From Phycisphaerae bacterium (lineage in GTDB: Bacteria; Planctomycetota; Phycisphaerae; Phycisphaerales; SM1A02): a DNA stretch of 14,795 bases. The notes under the pieces are model-generated. The model ran no database searches. It saw only the letters and a program-made list of their open reading frames with translations, and was not told where the DNA came from. The position numbers and the translations under genes were made by a program. Position 1 is the stretch's first letter. Every line of letters begins with the position of its first letter. Below, piece by piece: positions 12,422 to 14,795 of the stretch. The DNA lies in the NCBI GenBank assembly GCA_002862325.1, contig PKCT01000294.1, positions 1 to 14,795 on the forward strand. Reading direction: 5' to 3'.

Positions 12422-12934
12422 ATGTCCATTCCTCCTCAGAGCTGTCCATCCGCCTTCGTCGCCCACACACACGAGTACACCGTTGTGCTCGATCGCCCCT
12501 GGCGGGCGGCCTGGGAGTGGTTGATGCGTCCCGAAACGTTCATCGAAGGCCAACCGTGGCCGTATCGAGTCGAGTTTCTGGAGACCATGCTTCCAGATGG
12601 AACCATCGCTCGGGGATTCGACGTGGGGACGTTGAACGCGCACCACGGTCCGTTCATGAACTTCTGCGGGGCGGTGAGCCGGGTCGACGAACGATCGGAT
12701 GGCGCCGAACGCGATCTGGAATACAGCTACGGCGCGTATGCGATCGCATTCCGTCTGATCAGGCCTCACCTGCTTCGGATCTCCGTCGACGCGGTCGATG
12801 ATGGCCGCTGCCGGGTGACGGCGCACGTGGGCTCGTACGTTCGTCGTGGGTGGGGTGGTCTCTGGACGACGGCCCAGCGGTGCTTCTGGCCGGGCTTCGG
12901 CCGGTCGCTGCGCCGCGGGGTTCCCAAGGCGTGA
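12422..12934 (+). CDS. SRPBCC (START-like) superfamily protein
   Basis: A 170-residue soluble protein of the hydrophobic-cavity SRPBCC type. HTHEYTVVLDRPWRAAWEWL (about residues 15-34) is the usual first strand and helix ('beta strand, P-x-x-x-x-W' pattern). Alternating strands follow (YRVEFLETMLPDGT; RDLEYSYGAYAIAFRLIRPH; CRVTAHVGSYVRR), with a long C-terminal helix (WTTAQRCFWPGFGRSLRRGV). Such proteins bind lipids or other hydrophobic ligands, or act as cyclases or hydrolases; none can be assigned here. ATG 12422 starts the recognisable domain, but no good ribosome-binding site precedes it. It converges with ftsK over a 125-base gap. Confidence 0.65.
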   Translation: MSIPPQSCPSAFVAHTHEYTVVLDRPWRAAWEWLMRPETFIEGQPWPYRVEFLETMLPDGTIARGFDVGTLNAHHGPFMNFCGAVSRVDERSDGAERDLEYSYGAYAIAFRLIRPHLLRISVDAVDDGRCRVTAHVGSYVRRGWGGLWTTAQRCFWPGFGRSLRRGVPKA

Positions 12935-13045
12935 TCCGCTTCGTTCGCGGCAAGGATCTCTGCACGAACGGTGTACCCGGCCTAGCGCGGTGAGCAGGAG
13001 ATCGAAGTACGGATGGGAGACGAGGTCCCGCGCCGCTAGGGTCGG

Positions 13046-13069
13046 CCGCGCTCAGGGGATCAGCCGCGG
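13046..13069. terminator. Short hairpin around the ftsK stop codon
   Basis: CCGCG (13046-13050) and CGCGG (13065-13069) can pair with the ftsK stop (13060-13062 on the - strand) in the loop; CT and AG inside the arms can extend the stem past a one-base bulge. It is weak on its own and lacks a T-run. It is listed because the same stop-in-hairpin layout recurs in the window. Confidence 0.3.
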
Positions 13070-14795
13070 AATTCACCCGGCAGCTCGTCCGGCACGCCGT
13101 CGTCGTCGAGGGAATCGTCGCCGAGATCCTCGATGGCGTCGCTCGCGTCGAGCCCCTGCTCGAGCCGCTTCATCTGCTGCCAGTCCTCCATCGAGATGAG
13201 GACGTCGCGGGCGACCGATCCCTTGTGGTCGCTGATGATGCCCGCCATCCCCATCTGGTCGACGAGCCGACTGGCTCGGCTGTAGCCGATCGCGAGTCGA
13301 CGCTGCAGCAGCGAGACCGAACCTCGACCGCTGTCGATGATGATCTCGACCGCGTCGTCGAAGAGCGGATCCCGTTCGTTCGACTCGCCGCCGCCACCGC
13401 CGCCCTGGCTGCTCGGACGCACCGACATCAGGCTGCGTTCGAAGGTCGGACCCGCGACACCCTTCAGGAACTTGGAGACCTGTCGCACTTCGGTGTCGGT
13501 CACGAGGGTTCCCTGGCCGCGCCGGATCTCGGTGGAGTCGGGGGTGACCATCATCATGTCGCCGAGACCGAGCAGGAGCTCGGCCCCCTTCTGGTCGAGC
13601 ACGATGCGACTGTCCATGCCGCTCGCCACCTTGAACGAGACGCGGCAGGGCATGTTGCTCTTGATGAGGCCGGTGACCACGTTGGCCTGTGGACGCTGGG
13701 TCGCGAGGATGAGGTGCATCCCGACCGCCCGCGCCTTCTGGGCGATGCGGACGATCGACTGCTCGACCTCCTTGTTGGTCATCATGAGATCGGCGAGTTC
13801 GTCGATCACGAAGACCATGTAGGGGAGCTTCTTGGGGATCTTCGCCCACTCGACCTCGTTGGCGGGTTCGAACGCTTCGCGGAGATCGTCCTCGCCGAGC
13901 GCGTTGTAGGAGACGATGTCGCGGACGCCCGCTCGCTTGAAGAGGTCGTATCGCTCCTCCATCTTGCCGACCGCCCACTCGAGGATGGCGGTCGCCTTGC
14001 CCATGTCGGTGACGACCTCGGTCATGAGGTGGGGGATCCGGTCGAACTGGCTCATCTCGACCATCTTCGGATCGACCAGGCAGAGCTTCAGCTCGTCGGG
14101 GCGCTTGGTGTAGAGCCAGGACATGATGATGGTGTTCATACACACGCTCTTGCCGCTGCCGGTGGTGCCGGCGATGAGCATGTGGGGCATCTTGGTGAGG
14201 TCGGCGACGATGGGTTCGCCGGCGGAGTCCTTGCCGAGGAACATGGGCAGGTTCATGTTGCGACTCTTGCCGCTGGACATGAGCTCCTTGAGGCGTACCT
14301 TCTCCCGCTTGGCGTTGGGGACCTCGATGCCGACGGTGCTCTTGCCGGCCATGTTGGGGATGATCCGGATGTTCGGGGCCTGAAGGCTTCGAGCGATGTC
14401 CTTCTCGATCGTATTGAGCCGCGACACCCTGGTGCCCGGCGCAAGCTGCACGGAGTAGAGCGTGACCGCGGGTCCGCTTTCGATCTCGGCGACCTCGGCG
14501 TCGACGTTGTATTCACGGAGTGTTTCGGTGAGACGTCCGGCCTGCTCCCTGACCAGACCCTCGAGTTCGGCCGAGAAGTTGGTCTCCGGATTCTCGAGCT
14601 CGCCAAGCGTCGGGAACTTGTACCCCTCGAAATTCTCTTCGCGGGGGATGTCCTCGTCCTTGGCGACCTGTTGTGAGGTCGTCGTCATTCGGAGCGGTAG
14701 TTTCGCGAGCTTCTCTCGGAGCTCCTCCGGCGTCGCCTTCTTGACTTCGGAGACGACCTCTTCAATGGGTTCTTCCGCCTCGTCCTCGTCCTCGT
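13060..14795 (-). CDS. ftsK: DNA translocase FtsK, motor and gamma domains (N-terminus beyond the window)
   Basis: Hexameric pump that moves chromosome ends through the closing septum and activates XerCD at dif. The frame stays open to the right edge, so the ATG at 14688 is internal and 35 further residues, an acidic then basic linker (EDEDEAEEPIEEVV...), are visible before it. Counting from that Met, the alpha/beta motor shows PGTRVSRLNTIEKDIARSLQ (85-104), Walker A GTTGSGKS (174-181), Walker B MVFVIDELADLMM (291-303) and ILATQRPQANVVTGLIKSN. The gamma winged-helix, which reads KOPS, follows near 450-515 (VSLLQRRLAIGYSRASRLVD). The N-terminal membrane helices lie outside. A Gly-rich linker (SSQGGGGGGES) separates motor and gamma domains. 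It ends with an acidic tail. Confidence 0.97.
   Translation of the reverse strand, partial: EDEDEAEEPIEEVVSEVKKATPEELREKLAKLPLRMTTTSQQVAKDEDIPREENFEGYKFPTLGELENPETNFSAELEGLVREQAGRLTETLREYNVDAEVAEIESGPAVTLYSVQLAPGTRVSRLNTIEKDIARSLQAPNIRIIPNMAGKSTVGIEVPNAKREKVRLKELMSSGKSRNMNLPMFLGKDSAGEPIVADLTKMPHMLIAGTTGSGKSVCMNTIIMSWLYTKRPDELKLCLVDPKMVEMSQFDRIPHLMTEVVTDMGKATAILEWAVGKMEERYDLFKRAGVRDIVSYNALGEDDLREAFEPANEVEWAKIPKKLPYMVFVIDELADLMMTNKEVEQSIVRIAQKARAVGMHLILATQRPQANVVTGLIKSNMPCRVSFKVASGMDSRIVLDQKGAELLLGLGDMMMVTPDSTEIRRGQGTLVTDTEVRQVSKFLKGVAGPTFERSLMSVRPSSQGGGGGGESNERDPLFDDAVEIIIDSGRGSVSLLQRRLAIGYSRASRLVDQMGMAGIISDHKGSVARDVLISMEDWQQMKRLEQGLDASDAIEDLGDDSLDDDGVPDELPGEFRG

Noticed and set aside
12131..12826. 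A 231-codon - strand frame ending in a GTGA overlap at the strong Shine-Dalgarno
   Set aside because: Most of it is antisense to the SRPBCC-like gene, whose protein has believable strands and helices; the part beyond (12131-12391) has no recognisable domain. The overlap is mentioned in the gap entry but not called as a gene.
13225..14676. A 483-codon + strand frame opposite ftsK
   Set aside because: Fully antisense to unmistakable FtsK motor sequence; its composition is the mirror of FtsK codons.

Overview
The window is GC-rich DNA, about two-thirds G+C by eye, from a bacterium with a Gram-negative style envelope. It encodes several predicted lipoproteins and exported proteins, uses GTG and TTG starts, and has tightly packed genes joined by ATGA or TTGA overlaps. 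The gene content would suit a planctomycete of the Phycisphaerae type. That is an impression from composition and protein style, not a proof. I see no tRNA, rRNA, CRISPR array, transposase or phage gene, so this looks like ordinary chromosome.

Layout. (1) 1-4488 rightward: the last codons of an unknown gene, then the F-type ATP synthase genes atpB, atpE, atpF, atpH and atpA (a, c, b, delta, alpha). The genes for gamma, beta and epsilon do not follow. (2) 4512-4951: two tiny overlapping lipoprotein genes, the first with a SHOCT-like C-terminus. (3) 4973-5560 leftward: a beta-class carbonic anhydrase. (4) 5629-8303 rightward: four genes joined by short overlaps, namely a fused VOC(glyoxalase)-LOG protein, a [2Fe-2S] ferredoxin with adrenodoxin cysteine spacing, a small membrane protein and an NAD-dependent sugar epimerase. 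(5) 8312-9241 leftward: a NusG-family (RfaH/LoaP-like) elongation factor and, upstream of it, a small protein resembling only the C-terminal part of a PP2C/SpoIIE phosphatase. (6) 9360-9809 rightward: a cytosine deaminase of the yeast FCY1 type. (7) 9911-10708 rightward: a DUF4097-like lipoprotein with repeated T-G-N-G turns. (8) 10801-11853 leftward: an exported protein of unknown family with a W/Y/G-rich region and an R-G-G-A-T repeat tail. (9) 11854-12421: 568 bases without a convincing gene, holding a very strong hairpin and an exact 13-base complement of the 16S rRNA 3' end. (10) 12422-12934 rightward: an SRPBCC-like protein. (11) 13060 to the right edge, leftward: the motor and gamma domains of FtsK, cut by the window end.

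How the genes fit together. The atp genes build the membrane sector and part of the stator and head of the proton-driven ATP synthase; the rest must be encoded elsewhere. The four-gene overlapping operon is the most novel-looking unit, because it couples a VOC-LOG fusion to a ferredoxin and a sugar epimerase; its pathway cannot be deduced from sequence alone. The convergent NusG paralogue beside the epimerase hints at control of a polysaccharide locus, but no glycosyltransferases are in view. Several genes end with the stop codon inside or touching a GC-rich hairpin, which may be how transcription ends in this compact genome. No complete, clearly new system is visible. The best leads are the VOC-LOG operon, the split ATP synthase cluster with a signal-peptide-bearing c subunit, an SD-occluding inverted repeat at 9837-9910, and the unexplained 11935-12146 region.
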